From: Bacillota bacterium
GTDB taxonomy: Bacteria; Bacillota; Clostridia; DSM-8532
Reading direction: 5' to 3'
NCBI GenBank assembly: GCA_023415825.1
Contig: JAEZJF010000030.1
Coordinates: 1-64,000 of the forward strand
Length of the DNA: 64,000 bases
The notes below the pieces were generated by a model, which saw only the letters and a program-made list of their open reading frames with translations, ran no database searches and was not told where the DNA came from. This document shows positions 32,341 through 41,636 of this stretch, piece after piece (within the stretch, counting starts at the first letter, position 1; each line of letters starts with the position of its first letter). Position numbers and translations under genes: made by a program.

Positions 32341-34194
32341 TTACGACTTTATGGCCTTGACCGTCTCTACAGCGAGTCCATAAACCACATCCATGGTTAC
32401 CGGACCGTCAGCTGTTAACCGATCTGTCAGAGAAACAGGAAGAATCCCTTTTTCCTTGAGCGTCTTGAGAGCCTCTCCTTTTTCAAAGGGTATTGAAAGC
32501 GCATCCAGAACAATGGCACTTGCCAGCTCTCCTGAAAGCTCTTTTTTCACCTCATATACTTTGAGAGCCTTATCAAGCTCCAGATTATAAAAATTTGGAG
32601 CCATTTTTATGATGGCATTTTTCACAAGCACTGTCAGAACTTCCTGACTGGCTTTAAAGTCAAGCTTGAAGTCATTTTCCTTACCACCGGCTATGAGCCC
32701 GAATTCGGCAAGAATCTTCATATTGGGATAGGCCCAATGATCGGTAAGCTTTTGTTCGGTTCCGGGAATAAGTAGGTTTTCAGAAAAATCGGTGAGGCTA
32801 ACCCCTCCTCTTTTAAGGTAGGCCTTCCATGCCTTACGCTGTTCATCGGGAAGCTTAAGCATATCGGCGGGCGATGTGTTATTAACAAAGCTATAAGCTG
32901 CTACAAGTCCAGCCGACTCGCCTAGGGTAATCTGGGTAGGCATGTTACCAGCGCTGGTTGCCGCTAATGAAGTAAAAGACGCCTTAGCTCCTATCATCAT
33001 GACATTTTTAAGGTTGGAAGGGATGATGCTCTCGAGGGGAATGGCATAAACATGGGGTTTGGCCACAATATATTCAATGCTTTTATCCACATACTTACCT
33101 GCATCGACTGCTGCGGCGCAGAGGGCTATCTTATTATTGAAATCCTTATTTTCAAGAATATCCGACACCCTTAGCCGGTAACGTCCCTCAAAATGCCGGT
33201 ATTCGGGTATGAAGAACGCTTCCGGGCTTTCTTTATATTGACTGTCCTTGAAGGCGACCATCACATTTTTTAAAAAAGCCGTGAGCATTCTCGCCTCTTC
33301 CTCCGCCGCTTTATATGCGGCAGTAAGAGCCTCTTTGTCCTCCACATCCACACCATAAATCTGAAGACCGGTAATAACCAGATCCTCGTCGTTCTGACTG
33401 ATGAAGGATGGGGAAATGATTTTAGAATTGGGATTGACCTTCTCATAAGCCAATAAAGCTATTTGGAATTCATCGAAAAAGTCAGTAATCTTCCGATTCT
33501 TTTTAAGAACCTCCATGTCAACTCCGGTTATTCGGAAGTTAAACTTTAGAGGTGAATAAAAATTGGGAAGCCCTAAGTCCTCCGATCCTTTAAAATAAGG
33601 CGTCTTGCAGAGGACAAGAAGCTCACCGTCCTGAGTCGCATCAATAAAATTGCGTGCCTTATAGTATTGTTCTCCGTCCTGGTTCTGGACCACAATGCCT
33701 TTTAATACATCACCCTCAAGATCTACTTGTGTTATGGTGCTGCCATAAATAATCTTAAGGCTTTCTTCCTGCTCCGTAAGCTTCGCTATGGATTTTTCAT
33801 AATCCTCCACATTAAAGCCCAAATCGAATTTTCCGAAGATTTCTTGATAAATACCCTGATTGAGCAAGACCTTTTTCTGATTAATAACCCCCTGCTGGAG
33901 ATCCATAACCGGAATCATGCTTTTTGTGATAGAACTGCCAAGATTATTCTCGTTGGTAATAAGCAAGGTTTTCAAGCCTATCCTTGAGCAGGCCAAAGCC
34001 GAGGCGATACCCTCTGGCTCCGAGCCTATGATAATCGTTGCATACTCATTTTCCTCAAAACTAAAGTCACCCGGACGAACTTTGGTGTAGTTCTTATGAG
34101 AAGTTCCTAAAAAGAGGGGCCTTAAGCCAAACCACAGGGTTACTATAATGAGTACAGCCACTATTAAATTCTTAATCAATCGATCATTCTTCAT
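32341..34194 (-). CDS. Membrane-anchored FAD-dependent oxidoreductase with SLH-like C-terminus
   Basis: ATG 34194 with AAAGGA upstream gives 617 residues. A single N-terminal helix (about 8-27) is followed by an FAD_oxidored-type flavin domain: ATIIIGSEPEGIASALACSR (dinucleotide fold), FIDATQDGELLVLCKTPYF and MMIGAKASFTSLAATSAG. The helix would place the flavin domain outside the membrane. From about 480, TDHWAYPNMKILAEFGLIAG is close to the SLH signature and two weaker copies may follow. SLH domains bind pyruvylated polymer, made by CsaB encoded next door. The substrate is unknown. It converges with the TagA gene with a 7-base gap. Confidence 0.75.
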   Translation of the reverse strand: MKNDRLIKNLIVAVLIIVTLWFGLRPLFLGTSHKNYTKVRPGDFSFEENEYATIIIGSEPEGIASALACSRIGLKTLLITNENNLGSSITKSMIPVMDLQQGVINQKKVLLNQGIYQEIFGKFDLGFNVEDYEKSIAKLTEQEESLKIIYGSTITQVDLEGDVLKGIVVQNQDGEQYYKARNFIDATQDGELLVLCKTPYFKGSEDLGLPNFYSPLKFNFRITGVDMEVLKKNRKITDFFDEFQIALLAYEKVNPNSKIISPSFISQNDEDLVITGLQIYGVDVEDKEALTAAYKAAEEEARMLTAFLKNVMVAFKDSQYKESPEAFFIPEYRHFEGRYRLRVSDILENKDFNNKIALCAAAVDAGKYVDKSIEYIVAKPHVYAIPLESIIPSNLKNVMMIGAKASFTSLAATSAGNMPTQITLGESAGLVAAYSFVNNTSPADMLKLPDEQRKAWKAYLKRGGVSLTDFSENLLIPGTEQKLTDHWAYPNMKILAEFGLIAGGKENDFKLDFKASQEVLTVLVKNAIIKMAPNFYNLELDKALKVYEVKKELSGELASAIVLDALSIPFEKGEALKTLKEKGILPVSLTDRLTADGPVTMDVVYGLAVETVKAIKS

Positions 34195-34385
34195 AATATT
34201 CCTTTTTATCTCAACTCTTTTAGACATCCCGTTTTTCTCATACTATTCTCTATGTTGCTGTTTATGCGTAAGCATCACATTTTACAGTAACATAATTTCT
34301 GCATATTTTTACAAGTTCTTTATGCCTGAGCAGTAACCCCCTATTGGGTACTTGATGAGAAAAGGTGTCTATAGTATTTATCGTA

Positions 34386-34442
34386 TAAAAAGAAGAAAAA
34401 AGAAAGAGGTGCAATTGAAACTTTTCGTTTCAAATACACCTC
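34386..34442 (-). terminator. Intrinsic terminator after secreted-protein gene
   Basis: On the minus strand GAGGTGTATTTGAAAC and GTTTCAATTGCACCTC pair around GAAAA with small mismatches, then TTTCTTTTTTCTTC. It is 20 bases after the stop codon. Confidence 0.85.
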
Positions 34443-34461
34443 GGCATTGATCTTTTAAGCT

Positions 34462-35043
34462 TTACTGAATCGTGTAAGCTCCGCGAATAAGCAGAAAGGC
34501 ATTCGCTTTTATCAGCAATCCACGTCCATCGGTTCTTGCAGAGATTAAAAGATGTTGAACGGGAATATTCACCCCGTCATTCAAATCAAGACCCGAACTG
34601 GCATCCACAATAACACCGTTGGCACCCTTTATGGCCGTAGCCTTGCCGCTTCTTAAAAGAGCTTCGCTGCCACCCGAAAGTAGAATTTTCTGTCCTGCTT
34701 TGGCTTCAACAACTGTATAGCCGCTTTCCAGACTTGCTACTCTCGCTTTTAATGTCTCGATTTCCGTCAGGGCATCAATGATGAATTTCGTCAGATCCCC
34801 CATGTCTGTCTGAAGCTGGGCAATAGCCCCTGAATCTACGGTTCCTGATCCGGTTCCGGATGAACCCGAGCCTATTTGAGCGGTCAGCTTGGCAATTTGC
34901 TGATCCACATAGCTTTTAGATACAAGAGGGTCTGTGTCGCTTCCTGGTTGTCCGGCTCCGGAGGCCGATGAAACCACGAGAATAATACAAGAAAATAGGA
35001 TACAAACCATCATGACCAGCTTGCTTTTTCTTTTGAATATCAT
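34462..35043 (-). CDS. Secreted protein of unknown function with coiled-coil segment
   Basis: 193 residues with a signal peptide (1-30, ending SSASGA). A Gly-Ser-rich linker (GSGSSGTGSGT) is followed by a short coiled coil (LTKFIIDALTEIETLKARVASLE) and a C-terminal beta domain of about 85 residues (VVEAKAGQKILLSGGSEALLRSG, ISARTDGRGLLIKANAFLLI). Similar proteins are frequent in clostridia but I know no function. It sits between mazF and the FAD oxidoreductase gene on the same strand, ending in its own terminator. Confidence 0.7.
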   Translation of the reverse strand: MIFKRKSKLVMMVCILFSCIILVVSSASGAGQPGSDTDPLVSKSYVDQQIAKLTAQIGSGSSGTGSGTVDSGAIAQLQTDMGDLTKFIIDALTEIETLKARVASLESGYTVVEAKAGQKILLSGGSEALLRSGKATAIKGANGVIVDASSGLDLNDGVNIPVQHLLISARTDGRGLLIKANAFLLIRGAYTIQ

Positions 35044-35080
35044 TTTGCTTCCTCCTTGGGAGGCGCTTACATCAAGCTTT

Positions 35081-35440
35081 TTACTGCACGTATGTAACGC
35101 TCAGGCCGAAGCTTGTACGAAGCGCATGATCAACCTGTCTCATTAAGTAGTCGTCCAGATGTCCTGCTTTTTCACGCAGCCTTCTCTTGTCAATGGTTCT
35201 GATTTGCTCAAGAAGAACGACTGAGTTTTTGTTTAGACCAAATTGCTCCCCGTATATTTCAATATGTGTCGGGAGCCGAGCCTTGTCCAACTGCGAGGTT
35301 ATGGCTGAAACAATGATGGTAGGACTGAACTTATTTCCGATATCATTCTGGATAACCAATACAGGTCTTACACCACCCTGCTCTGAACCCACAACAGGAC
35401 TCAAGTCAGCATAGTAGATGTCGCCTCTTTTTACCAGCAA
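35081..35440 (-). CDS. mazF: MazF/NdoA-type mRNA interferase
   Basis: 119 residues from a TTG start at 35440, nine bases after AGGAG; a TTG two codons earlier is too close. The sequence aligns from VKRGDIYYADLSPVVGSEQGG (as VKRGDIYYADL plus SPVVGSEQGG) with Bacillus NdoA/MazF, and holds RPVLVIQND, ITSQ and LLEQIRTIDKRRL. It cleaves mRNA at a short specific sequence. In Bacillus the antitoxin gene lies between alr and this gene; here the 185-base gap before it has no evident antitoxin. It could be held by an antitoxin elsewhere. Confidence 0.92.
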   Translation of the reverse strand: MLVKRGDIYYADLSPVVGSEQGGVRPVLVIQNDIGNKFSPTIIVSAITSQLDKARLPTHIEIYGEQFGLNKNSVVLLEQIRTIDKRRLREKAGHLDDYLMRQVDHALRTSFGLSVTYVQ

Positions 35441-35600
35441 TTTCAATCACTCCTGTAAAAAGTATTGACCTCCAAAGTCTGACCCCAACTGCTTCATGCT
35501 CTTGTTTCTATTATAGGAAGACGTTTCAAGAGCGTCAAATTAAGATTAGGTTACGCATGCACTACTATTGTTACACATTTCCTTAAACTGTATACATCAG

Positions 35601-35617
35601 GAGCAATCAAAGTATAA
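35601..35617 (+). repeat. Intergenic repeat GAGCAATCRAAGTATAA, copy 1
   Basis: GAGCAATCAAAGTATAA between alr and mazF. A copy with one change (G for A) is at 43021-43037, and the first ten bases recur inverted at 41608-41617. All three are outside genes. Confidence 0.4.
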
Positions 35618-35625
35618 ATGAATTA

Positions 35626-36795
35626 TCACACAAGATAATTTAAAACATTAACCACCTGTCCACCCTTAAAATAAACGCGAGGAATGCGTTTACCAATGAT
35701 TGAAACAATTTCGTAAGGTATGGTGCCGATAAGTTGGGCAATTTCATCGGCAGTAATTTCATTTTCGCCCTGGCAGCCAATTAAAACAACTTCACTGCCG
35801 ACCTCAAGTTCTCCCGAGATATCGGTAACATCAATCATGCATTGATCCATACAAATGGAACCTACAACAGGTGCATATTGACCGTTGACCAAGACACGGC
35901 TTTTATTTGTGAGGAGTCTGGAATAGCCATCAGCATAGCCAATGGATATTGTAGCGATACGGCTTTTTCTTTTTGTCGTAAACTTTCTTCCGTAGCTTAT
36001 GGATGTCTCTCCGTCCACCCACTTAACAAGTGTGATGTTGGCTTTGAGCGTCATAGCCGGCCTTAGATCAATAACAGTCTTGTCCACCTCATTCGAGGGG
36101 TAAATACCATAAAGAATAATGCCCGCTCTCACCATATCCAAGGTCATTTCAGAATATTGAAGAATGGCCGCGCTGTTGGAAACATGGCGAATGGGAATGA
36201 TGATGCCGATTCGGTTGAGTTCGCTGATGATGCTTTCAAACAGCTCCATCTGGTGCAGGGTATAGCCTCTGTCCATTTCATCCGCCGTGGCAAAATGAGT
36301 GAATATACCCTCTACAACAATACCCGGAAGCTTTTGGATTTTAACCACATCCTTGACGGCACTATAGCCTGGAAGAAATCCCACCCGGGTCATGCCCGTG
36401 TCGATTTTGATATGTACTGGGACCTTCGTTCCCTGCTTGACAGCCACATCAGAAAGAGCCTCTGCCATTTCATGGCTGTAGACGGTCTGGGTGATGTGGT
36501 ATTGTATAAGCTCATCAGCACGCTGGGGGCTTGTATGGCTCAAGACCAGGATGGGGACGTCAATGCCGATTTTGCGAAGCTGTATGGCTTCATCCAACAT
36601 GGAAACGGCAAGCCGGGAAGCACCGTTCTCTATTATGGTACTGACGGTCTCCAAAACGCCATGGCCATAGGCGTCGGCTTTAACCACAGCCATGATTTCA
36701 GTGCGTTTCCCGACCAATCTGCGAATTTCTCCCACGTTATGGGCGATATGATCCAAATTAATCTCAGCCCATGCTCTTGTTAATTTATAGTCCAT
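35626..36795 (-). CDS. alr: Alanine racemase
   Basis: 389 residues. The PLP lysine is in AVVKADAYGHGVLE (about residue 38) and the second catalytic Tyr region is TISIGYADGYSRLL. FTHFATADE and VGSICMDQCMIDVTD are also characteristic. It converts L- to D-alanine for peptidoglycan. It follows the nnr gene by 18 bases and precedes mazF, an order (nnr-alr-mazF) conserved in many Firmicutes. Confidence 0.97.
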   Translation of the reverse strand: MDYKLTRAWAEINLDHIAHNVGEIRRLVGKRTEIMAVVKADAYGHGVLETVSTIIENGASRLAVSMLDEAIQLRKIGIDVPILVLSHTSPQRADELIQYHITQTVYSHEMAEALSDVAVKQGTKVPVHIKIDTGMTRVGFLPGYSAVKDVVKIQKLPGIVVEGIFTHFATADEMDRGYTLHQMELFESIISELNRIGIIIPIRHVSNSAAILQYSEMTLDMVRAGIILYGIYPSNEVDKTVIDLRPAMTLKANITLVKWVDGETSISYGRKFTTKRKSRIATISIGYADGYSRLLTNKSRVLVNGQYAPVVGSICMDQCMIDVTDISGELEVGSEVVLIGCQGENEITADEIAQLIGTIPYEIVSIIGKRIPRVYFKGGQVVNVLNYLV

Positions 36796-36813
36796 AGTAT
36801 CACCTTCAATGTT

Positions 36814-38436
36814 TTAAAAATTTTCTAGCCCCATTAAATGCTTGAACGCGTCGGGTATATGGGCGACAATATCCGAAGCCATTAGGCATATCCTGCCCTT
36901 CTCCTGTGCTGCAAAATCCCCTGCGAGCCCATGTAGATATACTCCCGCCAAAGCCGCCTCATAAGGAGACACTCCCTGTCCTAAAAGTGAAGCGATCATG
37001 CCGGCTAATACATCTCCCGCTCCCGCGGTTCCCATACCGTCATTACCTGTAGGGTTAATGGCGACCCTTCCGTCATTGGTGGCTATAACTGTTCCGGCTC
37101 CTTTAAGCACCACCGTTATGCCATATTCATCTGCAAATTGCTTAGCCAGGCCAATCCGGTCATTTTGAACAAGCTCAGTTTCGATTCCGGCCAATCGTGC
37201 CATCTCTGCAGGATGAGGTGTTAAAATGGCCTCGCACCGGAGGTTTTCAAGTAAGGTCTTGTCTCTCGCCAGAATATTCAAAGCGTCAGCATCGAAGACC
37301 ATGGGTTTTTCGCAATTCTCTATAAGATATTTCAAAACCATGCGAGTGTCCTCGTTGCAGGATAATCCGGGCCCAACCAGTACAGCGTCGGCTTCCTGAA
37401 TGAGACCTTTCAAAAAGGCCGGGGTGCTCCCGTCGTCTAGTTGGCCTTCATGGATACATATATGGCCGTTATTTTCGGGCATCTGAACCAAAACGGCCTC
37501 AGGAACCAGCATGGACAGAGTATCCATACAGCTTTGGGGAACTGCCAGCTTCACAAGTCCGCATCCCGATCTGTAAGCTGAGGCTGCGCTAAGATAAGCT
37601 GCACCTGACATGCCCTGGGAACCCGCCACTGCAAGAAGCCTGCCAAAAGTCCCTTTATGGCCATCTTCCGGCCTTTGAGGGAGCAGCGCGGCAATGTCCG
37701 CATTTTCAACTAATTCCGGTACATCAAGTTCCTCAGCCAATTGATAGGGAATGCCGATATCAGCTACGGTTAATTCTCCAAGTCGGGAAGCTCCTGGATA
37801 CTGTACCATTCCCAGCTTCGGAAGATAAAAGGTAACCGTTGCATCAGCCCTGATACTGATTCCTCTTATTTTTCCCGTCAGGCCATCCACTCCCGAGGCT
37901 ATATCTATGGATAAAACAGTTTTTGCATGGTCATTAATGGTTTGGATGACCTGGGCCCATAATCCTTCCACATTACGGTTGAGACCGGTTCCTAAAAGAC
38001 CGTCTATGACAAGATCACTATGCTCCAAGGATTGCACCAGCCGCTCTAAAACAGTTTCACCAGCGTGCGCGGAGTACACTACATGACTCGACCCGCTATC
38101 AGAAATGATGGGAATTTCCATACCCATATTTTTTAGAATGAGCCCATTGGTAAGAGCATCGCCAATGAGTGCTTCCATTGAAGTCATGGAATATACCGAT
38201 ACCGAGTAGCCCATCGCCAGTAGATGCCTTACAACGGCGAAAGCATCCCCGCCATTGTTGCCACTTCCTGCCACGACGGTAATAGAGGCAGAAGCACCTT
38301 TTCCCTTTAAAAGACTTTTTGCCTTTTTGACCACTTGAATGGCGGCATTCTCCATGAGAACAATACCGGGAATGCCCAGAGAGTCAATGGCTATTCTATC
38401 GATTGACTTCATCTGCTGTGGTGTCAACAGCTTCAT
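36814..38436 (-). CDS. nnr: Bifunctional NAD(P)H-hydrate epimerase/dehydratase
   Basis: 540 residues. The N-terminal NnrE/YjeF_N epimerase domain (1-225; MKLLTPQQMKSID, GSGNNGGDAFAVVRHL, DGLLGTGLNR) is followed by the ADP-dependent dehydratase NnrD/YjeF_C domain (about 240-535; KGTFGRLLAVAGSQGMSGAAY, VLVGPGLS, LTPHPAEMARL, GNDGMGTAGAGDVLAGMI). The pair repairs damaged NADHX and NADPHX. GAGGGG precedes the ATG, and its first 41 bases overlap the end of the upstream coiled-coil gene. Confidence 0.96.
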   Translation of the reverse strand: MKLLTPQQMKSIDRIAIDSLGIPGIVLMENAAIQVVKKAKSLLKGKGASASITVVAGSGNNGGDAFAVVRHLLAMGYSVSVYSMTSMEALIGDALTNGLILKNMGMEIPIISDSGSSHVVYSAHAGETVLERLVQSLEHSDLVIDGLLGTGLNRNVEGLWAQVIQTINDHAKTVLSIDIASGVDGLTGKIRGISIRADATVTFYLPKLGMVQYPGASRLGELTVADIGIPYQLAEELDVPELVENADIAALLPQRPEDGHKGTFGRLLAVAGSQGMSGAAYLSAASAYRSGCGLVKLAVPQSCMDTLSMLVPEAVLVQMPENNGHICIHEGQLDDGSTPAFLKGLIQEADAVLVGPGLSCNEDTRMVLKYLIENCEKPMVFDADALNILARDKTLLENLRCEAILTPHPAEMARLAGIETELVQNDRIGLAKQFADEYGITVVLKGAGTVIATNDGRVAINPTGNDGMGTAGAGDVLAGMIASLLGQGVSPYEAALAGVYLHGLAGDFAAQEKGRICLMASDIVAHIPDAFKHLMGLENF

Positions 38437-39109
38437 CTTTCAACCCCTCCAGCTCGAATTGTTCTTCAAGGTCTTTTACCTGGCTGGCGCCAATAAGTTC
38501 TGTAAGGTCAGTTGCACATTGGGTCCAATTGGTTGATATGGCTTCCAGTTCCTCTCTTAAAGCCTTCTCTTTTTGATCCAACATGACCAGCTCGTTCTTT
38601 ATGTCAAGGGCTCTGTCACTGTTGATTTTTAAAGTGGAGAATATGTACGCCGCCGAGTCCTCCAAAAGCTTTAGATTGGCCGTCTTCATATGCTCCTCAA
38701 GCTTTTCAATATCCTCCAGTACGGCGTTCATCCGGCCATTGATCTTTTCAATTTCCTTCTTGCAGTCCTTAAGCTTATCCTTGGCTGCATGATTATCGTT
38801 CTCAAAGGCCTCCTGAGTCAGGCTTATGATTTCATTCATGCACTTTCGCTTTTTGGGCTCCATATTTTCCTGCTCATTTTTAAGCATGGCTTCCTTTTTA
38901 ATGAGCTCACTCATTTCCTTCTCAGCCGATTCAAGCTCATGATTCATTTTTATGGTCACAAACAGCTTCGTCCAACGCTCATCAATGGAAAGCCGCGTGA
39001 TATTGTTCTGCCTCAGGATTGAGGGGTCAAATTCGACTTTTGGCTTTTCTTTAATGCTTTGTTCGTTTTCTTGTGTTTGTGGGGCGGGCTTATGCTTGAA
39101 CAACCACAT
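38396..39109 (-). CDS. Coiled-coil protein of unknown function
   Basis: 237 residues, mostly charged long helices (about 55-205: ELIKKEAMLKNEQENMEPKK, LEDIEKLEEHMKTANLKL, NELVMLDQKEKALREEL). No membrane segment or signal. The C-terminus is acidic (LEEQFELEGLKDEAVDTT). It lies between a Nudix gene (21-base gap) and nnr (41-base overlap), so it is translationally linked to nnr. I do not recognise a family. Confidence 0.75.
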   Translation of the reverse strand: MWLFKHKPAPQTQENEQSIKEKPKVEFDPSILRQNNITRLSIDERWTKLFVTIKMNHELESAEKEMSELIKKEAMLKNEQENMEPKKRKCMNEIISLTQEAFENDNHAAKDKLKDCKKEIEKINGRMNAVLEDIEKLEEHMKTANLKLLEDSAAYIFSTLKINSDRALDIKNELVMLDQKEKALREELEAISTNWTQCATDLTELIGASQVKDLEEQFELEGLKDEAVDTTADEVNR

Positions 39110-39130
39110 AAAAACCCCCTCCTTTATACT

Positions 39131-39742
39131 CTAGATTTTTCTCTCTTTTTCAAGTCCATTAACATAATCGGCTACAACATGGGTGGTAAGATAACGGAAC
39201 TTCCCCCAGTCCCGCCATTCCTTCTGTAAATTAAGAAGACTCTCAGAAAGCTTGTAAAGCTCTTCCGAGCCGGTCTCCAATACCTCTGAAACCTCTTGGT
39301 CGGTAGCATCCTCCAATAAACGTCCGCCTGCCTCCTTCATGTGAAAAAAGAAAGAGTAAAAAGAAATGGTCTCGTCTTTATATGTCAATCTGGTGTCATT
39401 TACACCTATAAAACGCTCCACCTGTGCCACCAGTCCAAGCTCCTCGCTAACCTCACGCTTAACGGCTCCTAGAATGTCTTCACCATGTCCGACACCCCCT
39501 GTAGGAATTCTGAATACCCCTTTCGGGTAGTCCTTGCTTCTAACACAGATAAAACGGCCATTGGGTCTTTCAACAGCAAAGACCACCTCGCCCATGCGAT
39601 CATTTAAGATAAGGTCCTTCGTCCTGAAAAAGAAACGTTTGCGTTCAAAAGGAAAATCTATGACTCTCGTCCAGGCATTGGTACCGAGATGTTGTTTAAG
39701 TTCTTCCAGGTTGGTTTGATTATTGCTATTCACGAAAATCAC
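39131..39742 (-). CDS. Nudix hydrolase
   Basis: 203 residues. A full Nudix box starts at the Gly-Gly of GGVGHGEDILGAVKREVSEE (followed by LG), with the expected REVSEELG metal-binding glutamates. It hydrolyses a nucleoside diphosphate linked to another group; the substrate is not readable. The 70-residue front and the 60-residue tail are family-specific. First gene of a minus-strand series nudix-coiled coil-nnr-alr-mazF, where a nucleotide housekeeping role would fit with nnr. Confidence 0.92.
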   Translation of the reverse strand: MIFVNSNNQTNLEELKQHLGTNAWTRVIDFPFERKRFFFRTKDLILNDRMGEVVFAVERPNGRFICVRSKDYPKGVFRIPTGGVGHGEDILGAVKREVSEELGLVAQVERFIGVNDTRLTYKDETISFYSFFFHMKEAGGRLLEDATDQEVSEVLETGSEELYKLSESLLNLQKEWRDWGKFRYLTTHVVADYVNGLEKERKI

Positions 39743-39917
39743 CTTCTAAAACATCTATTTCTTTAGTATATCATAAGCGAGGACAATTAATCGCAATAAT
39801 ACCCCCTAAAGTCGCCGCTGAATGAGAGACACTTACCGCCCAGCGTGTTGTCAAGGTTTTTGAAACCTGCGATAATGGAGTACAGGCACCCATCATTTAA
39901 AATCTGGGGGTAATGCT

Positions 39918-41564
39918 ATGGAAATCAGCCAGTTTAATAAGTCCTTGATGCCCGATTTGTCAAAAAAGCTCGACCGCAGGCGGAAGTTTGCTATGATTTT
40001 TATATCGGCTTTTTTAGTGTTGCTTTCCATCCTTTCTCTGGTGTTTCTTCGTTCATTGTTAAATGCCCCATCCCTTTACAAGGGTGTATGTATTCAGGGC
40101 CAAGATGTTGGAGGTTTTACCCGTGAAGAGCTTACCTCCTACCTCGAAGAGTATTATGCCAATGTATTCGATGATATTACCCTTACCTTTTTTAGCCCGC
40201 AATTTGAAAGACATGTAACCATATCTGAGCTGGGTATAGGCCTCGATATCGGTGCCATGGCTCAAAAGGCCTATGAATTAGGAAGGTCAGGAAACCTTTT
40301 ACAACGTCTTTCTCAAATCGCCAAACTGGTTAGAAATCCTGTTAGCATTGGTTTAGTGTTTGATTTTGATTCCACCGCCTTTAACAGTTTTCTAGATAAA
40401 ACCTATGAGTCAGTTTTTCAGGAAATCATACCCACGAATATCGTCATATTGGAGGACAGCGTTATTCTTTGTACGGGCATATTTGGCCAGGAAGCTGATC
40501 GTGAACGGCTGAAGGCTGACATTGTCCGGGCTGTTGAAAGTCTTGATTCTGCCCAAATTTCCATTCCCATTATTCAAAAGGCTCCTCCTATCATTGACAT
40601 GGAAACCACATTAGCGACTCTCAATCAGGATCCAGTCAATGCTGAATTTGTAAAAACGTCCCGAACCACTTATGAAATAAAACCTCATCAGATGGGACGA
40701 AGAATTGAGCGCGAAAAGCTTATGGAGGTTCTGACTTACGTTGAAAATCGGGAGAGCAAGGAGTATGAAGAAATTCTGCTTCCTGTAGAATTCATTGCCC
40801 CTGCGCTGACAGAAGGAGCTCTCCGGGAAATGCTTTTCAGGGATACCCTCGCATCCTATACCACCCAGTTTAATACCGAAACAACCAATAATAAAAATCG
40901 TGCCATTAATATAGGTCTTGCTGCAAAAAGTATTGACGGAACCCTTCTTCTTCCGGGTGAGGAATTTTCCTTTAATAAAATTGTCGGACCCCGCACACCT
41001 GATAAAGGTTATCAGATTGCTCATATTTTTATTGAAGGAGAAATACGCGATGGAACAGGCGGTGGAATCTGCCAGGTATCCACTACCCTCTACAATGCGG
41101 TTTTGAAGGCCAACTTACCCGTTTCAGAACGGCATAATCATATGTTTACCGTAGGATATGTTCCCCTGGGCCTGGATGCGGCAGTTTCTTATGGTTATGC
41201 AGATCTAGTCTTTAAAAACACCAACGCCTACCCTCTTCGTATAAGCGCGGTGGTATCTGAGAACAATACCGTGTCCTTTAAAATTTCCTCCACCAACGAC
41301 TATCCTAATCTGATAGTAAAAACAGCCACAAAGACCATCAGCACCACCCCGGTCACCGTTCAGTATGTGGATGATGCCACCCTGCCCCAGGGTACTCTGG
41401 TTGTTACCGAAAACGGAATGGATGGGTATGTGGTAGACACTTACATAAAAGTATTCAACGGCGATACACTGATACGGGAGGAAAAGCTTCATAGAAGCGT
41501 TTATCAAATGCTTCCCAGAAAAATCAAGCGAGGTACCGCATCGGTTTTTGAAATGATTGAGTAG
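39918..41564 (+). CDS. VanW family protein with G5-like domain
   Basis: 548 residues. One membrane helix (25-48) anchors the protein with the remainder outside. Two putative peptidoglycan-binding type 4 domains (about 60-290) precede the VanW domain (about 318-450; NNKNRAINIGLAAKSIDG, GEEFSFNKIVGPRT, GGGICQVSTTLYNAVLKANL). A C-terminal G5-like segment (465-540) follows. The layout matches YoaR-like wall proteins of Firmicutes. The function of VanW is not known; despite the name no vancomycin resistance genes are nearby. GGGGGT lies upstream of the ATG. Confidence 0.92.
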   Translation: MEISQFNKSLMPDLSKKLDRRRKFAMIFISAFLVLLSILSLVFLRSLLNAPSLYKGVCIQGQDVGGFTREELTSYLEEYYANVFDDITLTFFSPQFERHVTISELGIGLDIGAMAQKAYELGRSGNLLQRLSQIAKLVRNPVSIGLVFDFDSTAFNSFLDKTYESVFQEIIPTNIVILEDSVILCTGIFGQEADRERLKADIVRAVESLDSAQISIPIIQKAPPIIDMETTLATLNQDPVNAEFVKTSRTTYEIKPHQMGRRIEREKLMEVLTYVENRESKEYEEILLPVEFIAPALTEGALREMLFRDTLASYTTQFNTETTNNKNRAINIGLAAKSIDGTLLLPGEEFSFNKIVGPRTPDKGYQIAHIFIEGEIRDGTGGGICQVSTTLYNAVLKANLPVSERHNHMFTVGYVPLGLDAAVSYGYADLVFKNTNAYPLRISAVVSENNTVSFKISSTNDYPNLIVKTATKTISTTPVTVQYVDDATLPQGTLVVTENGMDGYVVDTYIKVFNGDTLIREEKLHRSVYQMLPRKIKRGTASVFEMIE

Positions 41565-41636
41565 GGATGATCAATAGGTAACTTCCGGTAACTCGGAGTT
41601 AATAATTTGATTGCTCCTTAGCAAATGAGGTTGGTC

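Noticed and set aside
36157..36783. 208-codon plus-strand frame inside alr
   Set aside because: Antisense to a fully conserved alanine racemase; no ribosome binding site and no recognisable domain.
39918..41564. Vancomycin resistance gene from the VanW name
   Set aside because: No vanH/A/X or other resistance genes nearby; VanW proteins are common wall proteins in clostridia.
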